Positions 16,672 to 24,931 of a DNA stretch of 64,000 nt are shown here, piece by piece; position 1 is the first letter of the stretch; each line of letters opens with the position of its first letter. The DNA is taken from contig CAVURU010000001.1 in assembly GCA_963744005.1 (NCBI GenBank), positions 124,001-188,000 on the forward strand, given 5' to 3'. The position numbers were made by a program, and so were the translations under genes. The stretch is from Palsa-504 sp963744005. GTDB lineage: Bacteria; Actinomycetota; Actinomycetes; Streptosporangiales; Streptosporangiaceae. The notes beneath the pieces were generated by a model. It did no database searches and was not told the DNA's origin. It was given only the letters and a program-made list of their open reading frames with translations.

Positions 16672-17982
16672 ATGAAGAGCTTCGCCGCTTCCAACGCATA
16701 TGTGCCGGCCGCGCATGAGCTGATTCCAGGCGGCGCCCACACCTACGCCAAGGGAGATGACCAGTACCCGGAGGGCATGGCGCCAGTCATCGAACGAGGT
16801 GCGGGCTGCCGCGTCTGGGACATCGACGGCAACGAGTACGTCGAGTTCGGCAGCGGGCTGCGGGCCAACCTGCTGGGCCACGGGTTCGAGCCGGTGGTAC
16901 AGGCGGCCCGGAGGTGGATGGAAGACGGCGTCAACTTCGTCCGGCCGCACCGGCTCGAGCTCGAGGCCGCTGAGCGCCTGACCGGGCTCATCCCCAGCGC
17001 CGAGATGGTCAAGTTCGGCCTCAACGGCTCCGATGCGACCACGGCCGCCCTGCGCCTGGCCCGGGCCTACACCGGGCGCAACCTAGCGGCGGTGTGCCGG
17101 GACCAGCCGTTCTTCTCCACCGACGACTGGTTCATCGCCACCACTCCCATCTCGGCGGGCATCCCTGAGGCGATCCAGCAGCTCACCGTCCAGTTTCCCT
17201 TTAACGACCTGCCCGGTCTGGAAAGCCTCTTCGCCGCGCACCCGGGCCAGATCGCCGCGGTGATCCTGGAGGCCGAGACCGTCCAGCCGCCGGCCCCCGG
17301 TTACTTCGACGGCCTGCGGCGGTTGTGCGATCAGCACGGTGCCCTTCTCATCCTGGACGAGATGATCACCGGATTCCGCTGGCATGAGCGCGGGGCCCAG
17401 TTCGTCTACGGCATCCAGCCCGACCTGAGCACCTTCGGCAAAGGCATCGCCAACGGCTATCCCCTGTCGGCGCTGACCGGCCGCCGGGAGGTGATGCGGC
17501 TCGGCGGCTTCGTCGACGACGCCGACCGCGTGTTCCTCCTGTCCCTGACGGCGGGGGCCCAGCCGTGGGCCCTGGCCGCCATGCTGGCCGTCATCGATGT
17601 CGGTGAGCGGGAAGGTATCTCCGAGCGTCTTCTCCAGATCGGAGCCGAGCTGCGCCGAGACATCGAGGCGGTGACAGCAGACGCTGGCCTGAGCTCGTAT
17701 TTCCAGCTCCGCGGCCGGGACTGCAATCTGGTCTATGTGGCCAGGGACGCCGATGGGCAGCCCAGTCAGGCGTTCCGGACCCTCGTTCTGCAAGAGCTGG
17801 TGGACCGGGGCATCCTGGCGCCGTCGTTCGTCGTCAACGCCGCCCACGACCGCGCCGCACTCGATCAGCTGGTCGAGGCCGTGTCCGAGCTGCTTCCGGT
17901 CTACCGCCGTGCGCTGGAAGACGGCGTCGGCAGCGTGCTTCGCGGACGGCCGGTCCGGCCGGCTCTCAGAGCGCGAGGCTGA
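16672..17982 (+). CDS. class III PLP aminotransferase (glutamate-1-semialdehyde aminomutase-like)
   Basis: 436 residues. Signatures: IPGGAHTYAKGDDQYP, CRVWDIDGNEYVEFGSGL, GSDATTAALRLARAYTGR (PLP phosphate loop), LILDEMITGFRW (Asp contacting the PLP ring), and FGKGIANGYPLSAL with the PLP lysine. The sequence resembles HemL, but the position in a glycan locus, next to a C-methyltransferase, a nucleotidyltransferase and a PIG-L deacetylase, argues for a sugar or amino-donor transaminase. Convergent with the GT2 gene; two hairpins follow the stop. The actual substrate cannot be read from the sequence. Confidence 0.87.
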   Translation: MKSFAASNAYVPAAHELIPGGAHTYAKGDDQYPEGMAPVIERGAGCRVWDIDGNEYVEFGSGLRANLLGHGFEPVVQAARRWMEDGVNFVRPHRLELEAAERLTGLIPSAEMVKFGLNGSDATTAALRLARAYTGRNLAAVCRDQPFFSTDDWFIATTPISAGIPEAIQQLTVQFPFNDLPGLESLFAAHPGQIAAVILEAETVQPPAPGYFDGLRRLCDQHGALLILDEMITGFRWHERGAQFVYGIQPDLSTFGKGIANGYPLSALTGRREVMRLGGFVDDADRVFLLSLTAGAQPWALAAMLAVIDVGEREGISERLLQIGAELRRDIEAVTADAGLSSYFQLRGRDCNLVYVARDADGQPSQAFRTLVLQELVDRGILAPSFVVNAAHDRAALDQLVEAVSELLPVYRRALEDGVGSVLRGRPVRPALRARG

Positions 17983-18024
17983 GCGGCCTGGCCTGCTGCT
18001 CCCCGCCCGGAGCACGGGCCCTGA

Positions 18025-18055
18025 CGGGCCGGCCAGCGGCTGACTGGCCAGCCCG
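18025..18055. terminator. hairpin downstream of the aminotransferase gene
   Basis: An 11-bp stem with one mismatch (CGGGC.GGCCAG paired with CTGGCC.GCCCG) and a 7-base loop, 43 bases after the aminotransferase stop in a convergent intergenic region. No U-tract. Confidence 0.55.
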
Positions 18056-18125
18056 TTCCCTGACGTACTGCAGCATCCCCTCCGGGGAGGCGCCATGGCC
18101 GATGATCCCCGAACCTAGCTGGCCG

Positions 18126-18149
18126 GAGCAGCCCAACCTGGGGCTGCTC
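18126..18149. terminator. hairpin between convergent aminotransferase and GT2 genes
   Basis: A perfect 9-bp inverted repeat (18126-18134 with 18141-18149) and a 6-base loop, 8 bases beyond the stop of the minus-strand glycosyltransferase. Probably a terminator for that gene, and possibly bidirectional. Confidence 0.6.
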
Positions 18150-18157
18150 GGCCGCGG

Positions 18158-19105
18158 TCACGGCAGTCTGGCGTCCTGACCGGGCACGGTGGCGGTGATC
18201 GGGGGCAGGGAGACATCGACGGCTGAGGGCTGCTCCGGCACGTAGCGTCCCCGCGCCACCTTGACCCGGCTCGTCAGGTAGCCGGCCAGGTACTCATAAC
18301 ACCTGCGCTTTTCGCCGGGGGTGAGCGGAGCGGTGCGGATCGCGTGGATATAGCCCCAGATGTACTCGGCGTACAGCCGGATGGCCGGGTTGCGCAGGGC
18401 GTCGTCCCGCGCCGGGTCGAGGTTGGCGCACCAGGACCGGACAGTCCGGAACGCGCGCTCGGCTCGTTCGGGATGATCCCGGCGGAAGTACAGCCAGTCC
18501 GGCACCTGATAGAAGCGGCCGTACAGGGCCAGCCCGGCCACCAGGGTCCGGTCGGAATGGTGGTAGCTGGCCAGTAGCGGCGCCCGGCGGAGCACCTCGG
18601 TCCGGATGACGCCGCCGTCGTCGTCTCCGCCGACTTCGTACAGCAGGCTGCGGAACCGCTGAGGTGCGTCGGGGGAGGAGGTCGCCAGCGAATACCGCAC
18701 CGCCTGGGTCACCTCGCCCTGGCCGTCAATCAAGGCGGTGTACGCGTGGGCCAGGATCACGTCGGGGAACTCATCCAGGGCATCAACGCAGAGCTTCAGC
18801 ATGTCCCGGGCGTACAGGTCATCGTGGGCGGCCCACTTGAACAGCTCTCCGCGCGCCTGGGCGACCAGGATATTGTGATTCGGCGCAGCCCCGATGTTGC
18901 GTTCCTGGCGGATGTAGCGAATCCGGGAGTCCTCCTTCGCATAGCGGAGGCAGATGTCCCGGGTGTCATCGGTCGAGGCGTTGTCGGAAATGACCAGTTC
19001 AAAGTCCTCGTAACTCTGGCCCAGCAGTGCCTCAATAGCTTCCGCAAGATAATTCCGCCCGTTGTAAACGGGCAGGCCCACAGTCAATCGCGGTGTCGTT
19101 TTCAT
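18158..19105 (-). CDS. family 2 glycosyltransferase
   Basis: 315 residues with a GT-A fold. Start: TVGLPVYNGRNYLAEAI; nucleotide-binding DNASTDDT near residue 41; the metal-binding motif is in KWAAHDDLYARD. The enzyme should add one sugar from a nucleotide donor to the lipid-linked repeat unit in the cytoplasm. There is no membrane helix. It is transcribed opposite to the Wzz gene at 19431, with a 325-bp divergent region between them. Donor and acceptor are unknown. Confidence 0.88.
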   Translation of the reverse strand: MKTTPRLTVGLPVYNGRNYLAEAIEALLGQSYEDFELVISDNASTDDTRDICLRYAKEDSRIRYIRQERNIGAAPNHNILVAQARGELFKWAAHDDLYARDMLKLCVDALDEFPDVILAHAYTALIDGQGEVTQAVRYSLATSSPDAPQRFRSLLYEVGGDDDGGVIRTEVLRRAPLLASYHHSDRTLVAGLALYGRFYQVPDWLYFRRDHPERAERAFRTVRSWCANLDPARDDALRNPAIRLYAEYIWGYIHAIRTAPLTPGEKRRCYEYLAGYLTSRVKVARGRYVPEQPSAVDVSLPPITATVPGQDARLP

Positions 19106-19430
19106 CGGTCAATCAGCCTCGATATTCAGGCGAGTAACGTCGGCCTCGCTAAAGACCCTTATTCACTTCTTCCTGCCGTCCAGGGACCGGTGAATCATGA
19201 GCGCCAGGCCGCGCCCTCAACCTAGAAGATCTGCTGGCCGGCCGAAGTGATACACCGGCACAGCGACTTTCTGCCGGTCCTGGCCGCGGCCTGGACCCCG
19301 GCCGGGGCCTCCAGCGTCCAGCGGCCCGCAGTTGTCAAGCGGAGGAGCTGAGGCGAACCCTATCGGAAGTATCAAAGCGGTCATCAGGTTGCTCTCGTAG
19401 CAAGGGCGACAGGAACCGATGGGAGGGTGG
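19106..19430. promoter_or_regulatory. 325-bp divergent intergenic region
   Basis: Separates the GT2 gene (minus) from the first Wzz-like gene (plus) and must hold both promoters. The stretch next to the GT2 start is less GC-rich. A strong ribosome site GGGAGGG is at 19421-19427 for the Wzz gene. I see no convincing -10/-35 pair and no coding sequence. Confidence 0.45.
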
Positions 19431-20708
19431 ATGGACGGGCGGGCGCTAGATCTCAAGCGGTCCGCGCAGATCGTGTGGCGATCGAAGTGGCTGGTCGCGA
19501 CCGTCGTGGCGCTGGGCATCCTCGCTGGTGCCGTCTACACCGTGGTCATCCCGGCCGCCTACCAGAGCCGGGCCCTGGTGGCCATCGCGCCCAAAGTCGA
19601 TATCACCAGCCAGGCGGCGGTAGTGACCAGCCCGCAGGTCCTCGGCCCGCTGCTGGGCGGCGTCGACCGAGGGGTGCCGTTCGACACGCTGCGCAGCAAC
19701 GTGTGGGTGCTGCCGGCCGCCGTCGGGCTGATGGCCGTCGTGGCCCGCGACACGACCCCCGGCCAGGCCATGGCCACCGCCAACGCGGTGGCGCGCAGCT
19801 ATGTCGCTTATGCCGCGAAGGACAAGAGCCTGAACGGCGGGCCGGTGCCGGTCCAGATCTTCCTGCCCGCCACGAGCGCCTCGGGCACGCCGCTGTTCTG
19901 GCGGCTGTTCTACGCCACGGGCGGCGGCGTGCTCATCGGCGGGATCCTGGGGCTGATCGTCGCCCTGGCCCGGGGTCGCGGTAACCAGCGGTTGCGGGAA
20001 CGAGACGAGATCGCCGACTCGATAGGGGTGCCGGTCATAGCCTCGGTCCAGGTCAGCCCGCCCGCGAAGCCCGCGGACTGGACTCAGCTCCTGAATGCCT
20101 ATGAACCCGCATCCGCCGACGCCTGGCGGCTGCGAAAGCTGATGCGCGAGCTGGGCCACGCTGACCTGGCCGCCGGGGACAGCGCATCGGTGGCCATCGT
20201 GTCCCTGGCCGACGATGCCAAAGCCCTCGCCCTTGGCCCGCAGCTGGCGGCCTTCGCCGCTCAGCAGGGCATTCCCGCCACCCTGGTCCTCGACGCTCGG
20301 CTGGACGCCAAGGCCGCGACGACCCTGCGTCAGGCCTGCGCCGCCGTGCCCGGCTCGGCCGGACCGGGCCGACCGGAGGTCGCGGTGATCGATCCGGGCG
20401 AGACCGAGCTGCCGGCCGCCGGACTGGTGGTAGTGACCGCGGTCGTCGACGGCCGGGCGCCCCGGGTGGGGGACACGGTACGCGCCACCACTACGGTTCT
20501 CGGTGTCGGATCAGGCGCGGCCACGGCTCAGCAGCTCGTCCGGGTGGCGGCCAGTGCTATCGGCGACGGCCGCGACATTACCGGGATCCTGGTGGCCGGC
20601 CCGGACCCGCATGATCCGACGACGGGTCGTCTTCCCCAGCTGGCCCGGCTCGGGCAACCGAGGATGCCGATCCGCATGACCACGGCAGTAACGGAGATCA
20701 GACAGTGA
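19431..20708 (+). CDS. Wzz-like polysaccharide copolymerase with degenerate kinase domain (1)
   Basis: 425 residues. An N-terminal transmembrane helix after LDLKRSAQIVWRSKW, an extracytoplasmic region, and a second helix (about residues 165-185) followed by RLRERDEIADSIGVPVIASV are the classic Wzz/chain-length-regulator layout. The cytoplasmic C-terminal half resembles the CpsD/BY-kinase fold (VAIVSLADDAKALALGPQLAAF) but has no GxGKS/T P-loop, so no ATPase activity is expected. ATG at 19431, with GGGAGGG directly upstream. It overlaps the next Wzz gene by 4 bases and is paralogous to the protein at 36899 (shared DITGILVA.P near the end). It likely controls chain length or export. Confidence 0.83.
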   Translation: MDGRALDLKRSAQIVWRSKWLVATVVALGILAGAVYTVVIPAAYQSRALVAIAPKVDITSQAAVVTSPQVLGPLLGGVDRGVPFDTLRSNVWVLPAAVGLMAVVARDTTPGQAMATANAVARSYVAYAAKDKSLNGGPVPVQIFLPATSASGTPLFWRLFYATGGGVLIGGILGLIVALARGRGNQRLRERDEIADSIGVPVIASVQVSPPAKPADWTQLLNAYEPASADAWRLRKLMRELGHADLAAGDSASVAIVSLADDAKALALGPQLAAFAAQQGIPATLVLDARLDAKAATTLRQACAAVPGSAGPGRPEVAVIDPGETELPAAGLVVVTAVVDGRAPRVGDTVRATTTVLGVGSGAATAQQLVRVAASAIGDGRDITGILVAGPDPHDPTTGRLPQLARLGQPRMPIRMTTAVTEIRQ

Positions 20709-22354
20709 TCGACAAGGACCACGAGGTCATGTTCTCCTCGAACGGAGATCGCGGCCTGCCCGGGGCGCTCGGCGCCTTCGACGACTTCAATCCGGTCGAG
20801 GACCGCCCCAACCCGCAGCCCACCTCCCTGGTGAGCCTGGGTTACATCCGCGGGGCCCTGCGCCGCACCGTCAAGTTCTGGGCCGCGCTGGGCGTGGCGG
20901 GCCTCCTGCTGGGCCTGGCGGTCCACACGCTGCTCCCGCCGACCTACAAGGCGACGACCTCGGTGCTGCTTACCTACGGGCCGGACGAGAACCCGAGTGG
21001 CGCCATCCTGGATAACCAGGGCATCGCCCAGAGCCGCACGGTGGCTGAGATGGCCATGGCCAAGCTGGGCGTGCATCAGACCGTCAGCAGCTTCGCGGCG
21101 GCCACCACGGTGGGTGTCGTGACCGAACGGATTCTGATGTTCACCGTCAGCGCCAAGTCGAGCGATCAGGCGGTCAGCCGGGCCAGCGCCGTCGCCACCT
21201 CGTTCCTGGCTCTGCGGGCCCGCCAGCTCGAGACCGATCAGAAGCTCCTCCTCCAGCAGCTGCAGAATCAGGTCAACCAGGCCCAGACGACGGTCACCTC
21301 GCTCAACGCCGAGATCAGCAAGGCGTCAGCCGCGACGCAGACCACGGAGCAGGCCAAGCAGGTCAAGGATCTGAACAGCCAGCTCACGGCGGCTCAGGCT
21401 CAGCTCAACACCGACCAGCAGGCTCTGCAGGGCACCAGGGTCGACACCAGCACGCTGTCCGCCATCAATGGCAGCGTCATCCTCGATCCGGCTCAGCCGG
21501 TGAAGCAGTCGAAGATCAAGGGCACCGCTCTTTACGCCATCACCGGGCTGATCCTGGGCGCTGGCCTGGGCATCGGGCTGGTCGTGGTCCAGACGATCCT
21601 GTCCGACCGGCTCCGGCGGCGCGATGACGTGACGAGCGCCCTGGGCGTCCCGGTCAAGCTCAGCGTCGGGCCCGTGCCGCTAGGCCGGTGGCGCCCGGGC
21701 CGCAAGGGGCTGGCCGTGGCCGACCGGCCGGCCGTACGGCGGATCACCGCCCACCTCAACGCCGCCGTGCCCCAGGCGCGAAGCGGCACCGCCTCACTGG
21801 CCGTGGTTTCCGTCGACGACGGCCAGGTCGCTGCGCTGGCCCTGGTCTCCCTGGCCGCGGCGCGCGCTCGCGAAGGGGTCAAGGTCGTGCTGGCGGACCT
21901 GGCCGAAGGATCACCCATCGCGGCCCTGCTGAAGGTCAAGGGCCCGGGTGTCCACCAGGTCATGGCGGGTGATGTCCAGCTGACCCTGGCCGTTCCCGGC
22001 CGGGACGAGCTCGCCCCGGCCGGACCGCTCGGCCGGACGCCGGGTGACGCCCAGCCGTCGGAATTCGGGGCCGAGGTCGCGGCGGCCGTCAGCTCGGCGG
22101 AGTTGCTCCTCACCCTAGTGAGCCTCGACCCCTCGATCGGTGCTGACTACGTGCCGAGCTGGGCCACGAGCGCGGTCGCGCTGGTCATTGCGGGCCGGTC
22201 GTCCTGGGCCAGGCTGCACGCGGCGGGCGAGATGTGCCGGCTGGCGGGCCTGCCGGTGACCTCGGCGGTGCTGGTCGGCGCGGACCGGACCGATGAGAGC
22301 CTGGGCGTGACTGAGCCGCCCTGGGCTCATACCAGCCTGGCTGACCTGAGCTAG
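20705..22354 (+). CDS. Wzz-like polysaccharide copolymerase with coiled coil and degenerate kinase domain (2)
   Basis: 549 residues, GTG start overlapping the previous stop (GTGA). Layout: about 55 cytoplasmic residues; TM helix near 60-80; a Wzz ectodomain (PPTYKATTSVLLTYG); a Gln/Thr/Ala-rich coiled coil around residues 180-245; a second TM helix (about 280-300); then RLRRRDDVTSALGVPVKLSV and a cytoplasmic Rossmann-like domain. The Walker A position reads VVSVDDGQVAALAL, lacking Gly-Lys-Ser/Thr; the A' Asp survives in VVLADLAEGS. It should act with the first Wzz protein in controlling polymerisation. No intact tyrosine kinase is seen in the island. Confidence 0.84.
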   Translation: MIDKDHEVMFSSNGDRGLPGALGAFDDFNPVEDRPNPQPTSLVSLGYIRGALRRTVKFWAALGVAGLLLGLAVHTLLPPTYKATTSVLLTYGPDENPSGAILDNQGIAQSRTVAEMAMAKLGVHQTVSSFAAATTVGVVTERILMFTVSAKSSDQAVSRASAVATSFLALRARQLETDQKLLLQQLQNQVNQAQTTVTSLNAEISKASAATQTTEQAKQVKDLNSQLTAAQAQLNTDQQALQGTRVDTSTLSAINGSVILDPAQPVKQSKIKGTALYAITGLILGAGLGIGLVVVQTILSDRLRRRDDVTSALGVPVKLSVGPVPLGRWRPGRKGLAVADRPAVRRITAHLNAAVPQARSGTASLAVVSVDDGQVAALALVSLAAARAREGVKVVLADLAEGSPIAALLKVKGPGVHQVMAGDVQLTLAVPGRDELAPAGPLGRTPGDAQPSEFGAEVAAAVSSAELLLTLVSLDPSIGADYVPSWATSAVALVIAGRSSWARLHAAGEMCRLAGLPVTSAVLVGADRTDESLGVTEPPWAHTSLADLS

Positions 22355-22374
22355 GGCCAGGAACAGGCCATTCG

Positions 22375-23640
22375 ATGACCACTTCGGTCCTTTCCTTCCA
22401 GGCCCGGCGAGCCGCCCGGCTCACGCGCCCGGCCGAGGCTGACGACCGCACGATCCGGATCCGGGTCGGCATCGCCTGGGCCCTGGTCTTCATCAACGTC
22501 GTCACGTTCTTCAAGGCCACCTGGAATGAGCAGCCCCTGATCATCCCGATCCCGTCGAAGATCGGGCAGCTCGTGACCCAGGGCGCGCTGCCCGTCGCGC
22601 TGCTCCTGGCGTGGTCGGTCAACCGGCGGATGGTCATCCGCCCGAACGTGTTCCTTAGCCTGCTCACCGTGCTGTTCGCCGAGGCGTTCCTCTCGGGCCT
22701 CAACACGAACCAGCACCTGCTGGGCACCATGTACCGGACCGTCCGCCTGGGCGAGTTCGTGGCTTTCCTCTGGCTGGTCTTCCCGCTCGCCGACCGTGAT
22801 GACCTGCTGCTGGTCAAAGCTCACTTGCGCTGCCTGCTCGTCCTGCTCGGCTCGGTGCTGCTCGGGCTGTTCGTGTCGCCGCACCGGGCCCTGGCCCAGG
22901 GGCGGCTCTCGGGTGAGTTCTGGCCGATCACCCCGGTGCAGGTCGCGGACTACTCCGCGGTAGCGCTGGGCCTGGTCGTGGTGCTGTGGTTCTGCGGGCA
23001 GATGCCCGGCCGGCGGGCCATCATCCTCTCGGGCCCGCTCGCCATCATGCTGTTGCTGACCCACACCAGGGTCGAGGTGCTCGCGCTGGTCACCGGCCTG
23101 GTGGTGGCGGGCCTGAGCATGTTCGTCCGGGTCCGGGTGCGCCGCATGTTCACCAGCGTGGCCATCACGGCTTCGGTCGTGATCATCGTGTTCTCCAGCG
23201 TGCTGACGACGTGGCTGGCCCGCGGTCAGGACTCGCAGCAGCTGACCGACCTGACCGGGCGCACCAATGTCTGGACCGGGGTGCTCAACGCCCCGCGCGA
23301 CCTCTTCCAGATGATCATCGGGAACGGCCTGTCCAACAAGAGCTTCAACGGGCTGCCCATCGACAGCAACTGGATGACCGCCTACTACGACCTGGGCCTG
23401 GCCGGCGCCACCATCATCGGGGCGTTCCTGCTGTTCGTCCTGGTGGATGCGTTCTTCCAGCCCCGGGGGGAACGCCGGGCCCTGGCCTTGTTCATCGTCA
23501 CGTACCTCATCGTCACCTCCTACGTCGAGACCGGGCTCAGCGACGCCTCGATGTACCTGCTCGAGCTGTCTCTGGCCGCGTCGCTGCTCGTATCGTCTGC
23601 TCGGAGAGGGGCCTCCTATGCGGGTGCTATTGGTCCATAG
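22375..23640 (+). CDS. O-antigen ligase/polymerase-like membrane protein (Wzy)
   Basis: 421 residues with about 10-11 hydrophobic helices and a larger periplasm-side loop before LTGRTNVWTGVL and IIGNGLSNKSF, the Wzy_C/RfaL signature region. Wzy joins lipid-linked repeat units outside the membrane. It lies 20 bases after the second Wzz gene and overlaps the next glycosyltransferase start by 23 bases, so it is in the same operon. Sequence conservation in this class is low; the assignment rests on topology, the signature and location. Confidence 0.82.
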   Translation: MTTSVLSFQARRAARLTRPAEADDRTIRIRVGIAWALVFINVVTFFKATWNEQPLIIPIPSKIGQLVTQGALPVALLLAWSVNRRMVIRPNVFLSLLTVLFAEAFLSGLNTNQHLLGTMYRTVRLGEFVAFLWLVFPLADRDDLLLVKAHLRCLLVLLGSVLLGLFVSPHRALAQGRLSGEFWPITPVQVADYSAVALGLVVVLWFCGQMPGRRAIILSGPLAIMLLLTHTRVEVLALVTGLVVAGLSMFVRVRVRRMFTSVAITASVVIIVFSSVLTTWLARGQDSQQLTDLTGRTNVWTGVLNAPRDLFQMIIGNGLSNKSFNGLPIDSNWMTAYYDLGLAGATIIGAFLLFVLVDAFFQPRGERRALALFIVTYLIVTSYVETGLSDASMYLLELSLAASLLVSSARRGASYAGAIGP

Positions 23641-24851
23641 CCGGTACCGGTCGGCCACGCCGAGCGGCGAGAATCGTGTCGTCGATTCCGAAAGCGAGGC
23701 GCTCGCCCGGGCCGGGCACGAGGTACGGCGGTTCGAGAAGGACAGCGACGAGATCGAGAAGTGGCCCGCGGCGCAGAAGGCGCTGCTCCCGGCCCGGGTG
23801 GTCTGGAGCCGTGAGTCGCATCGCGAGCTGGCCGAGATCCTGCGCGGATACCGTCCCGACGTGGTCCACGTGCACAACACCTTCCCGCTGGTGAGCGCGG
23901 CGGTGCTGTACGCCTGCCGGGATGCCTCGGTACCCGTGGTCGCCACCATCCACAACTACCGGCTGATGTGCGCGCCCGGGGACCTCATGCGGCAAGGCGC
24001 GGTCTGCCACGATTGCCTGCACAAGCTGCCGTTCCGGGCGGCCGTGCACGGCTGTTACCGAGACTCGCGGGCCGCCACCGTCCCGATCGTGGTGGCCAAT
24101 GTCGCGCACCGCCGGGCGTGGCGGTCGCTGGTCTCGGCCTACGTGTTCATCTCCGCGGCCCAGCGGGACCTGCACGGTTCGCTCGGGCTGCCGTCCGGCC
24201 GGGTTTTCGTCCGGCACAACATGATCCCGTACCGAGCCGCTGCGCCGGCGGAACGCGATCCCGTGGTGGCCTATGTCGGGCGGCTCGAGGAGGTCAAGGG
24301 CATCCGGGTGCTCATGGCCGCCTGGGACCGCTATCTCGGCTCGTCCCCTGACCCGGCCCTGCGCCTGGCCATCGCCGGGGCAGGCGCACTGGATCGTGAG
24401 GTGGCCGGCTGGGCCGCGACGCGCCCCTCGGTCGAGGTGCTCGGCCTCGTTTCCCCGGACCGGGTCCGCGAGCTGATGTCACGGGCACGAGCGGTTCTGG
24501 TGCCGTCGGTCTGGGAGGAGCCGTTCGGCCTGGTGGTCGTGGAGGCCATGGCGGCCTGGCACGCCTGCCGTCGCCGCCGACCACGGCTCGTTCGGCGAGC
24601 TGGTCACGCCCGGCACTGACGGCGCGCTGTTCCGGCCGGGCGACCCGGATGCGCTGGCCGGGATCATCGCTGACGTGTCCGCCGACCCGGAGAAGTACGA
24701 TCTCTTCGGTCGCCAGGCCCGGGAGACTTATGAGCACCGGTTCAACCCGGAGCGCAGCCTCGAGCACCTGCTCGACATCTACCGTTTCGCCATGACGCAC
24801 CCAGTGCGGGAGCCAGTGACCCAAGCCCAGGCGCCAGCACCCGGGGCCTGA
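23618..24851 (+). pseudogene. family 4 glycosyltransferase, frameshifted (probably by sequence error)
   Basis: With one base removed near 24555-24557 the gene encodes about 410 residues of a GT-B glycosyltransferase. The first frame gives MRVLLVHSRYRSATPSGEN, VHVHNTFPL, ATIHNYRLMC, VAYVGRLEEVKGIRVL and the donor-binding PSVWEEPFGLVVVEAMAA; it then derails to a stop at 24619. The next frame continues exactly with GTPAVAADHGSFGELV, LFRPGDPDALA and ends at TGA 24849-24851. Both halves are needed for a functional GT4. Start: ATG at 23618, inside the end of the Wzy gene. The join is so clean that a sequencing error or very recent mutation is likely. Confidence 0.86.
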
Positions 24852-24931
24852 GCGGACCTGGGTGACGTCCTCGGCAACGACGAACCGACCGACGGCCGCA
24901 CAGATGTCCTGACCTCGTGGAGCTGCTCATC

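Noticed and set aside
16672..17982. hemL (tetrapyrrole synthesis)
   Set aside because: Similarity is to the broad class III family; location in a sugar operon and no other haem genes argue against it.
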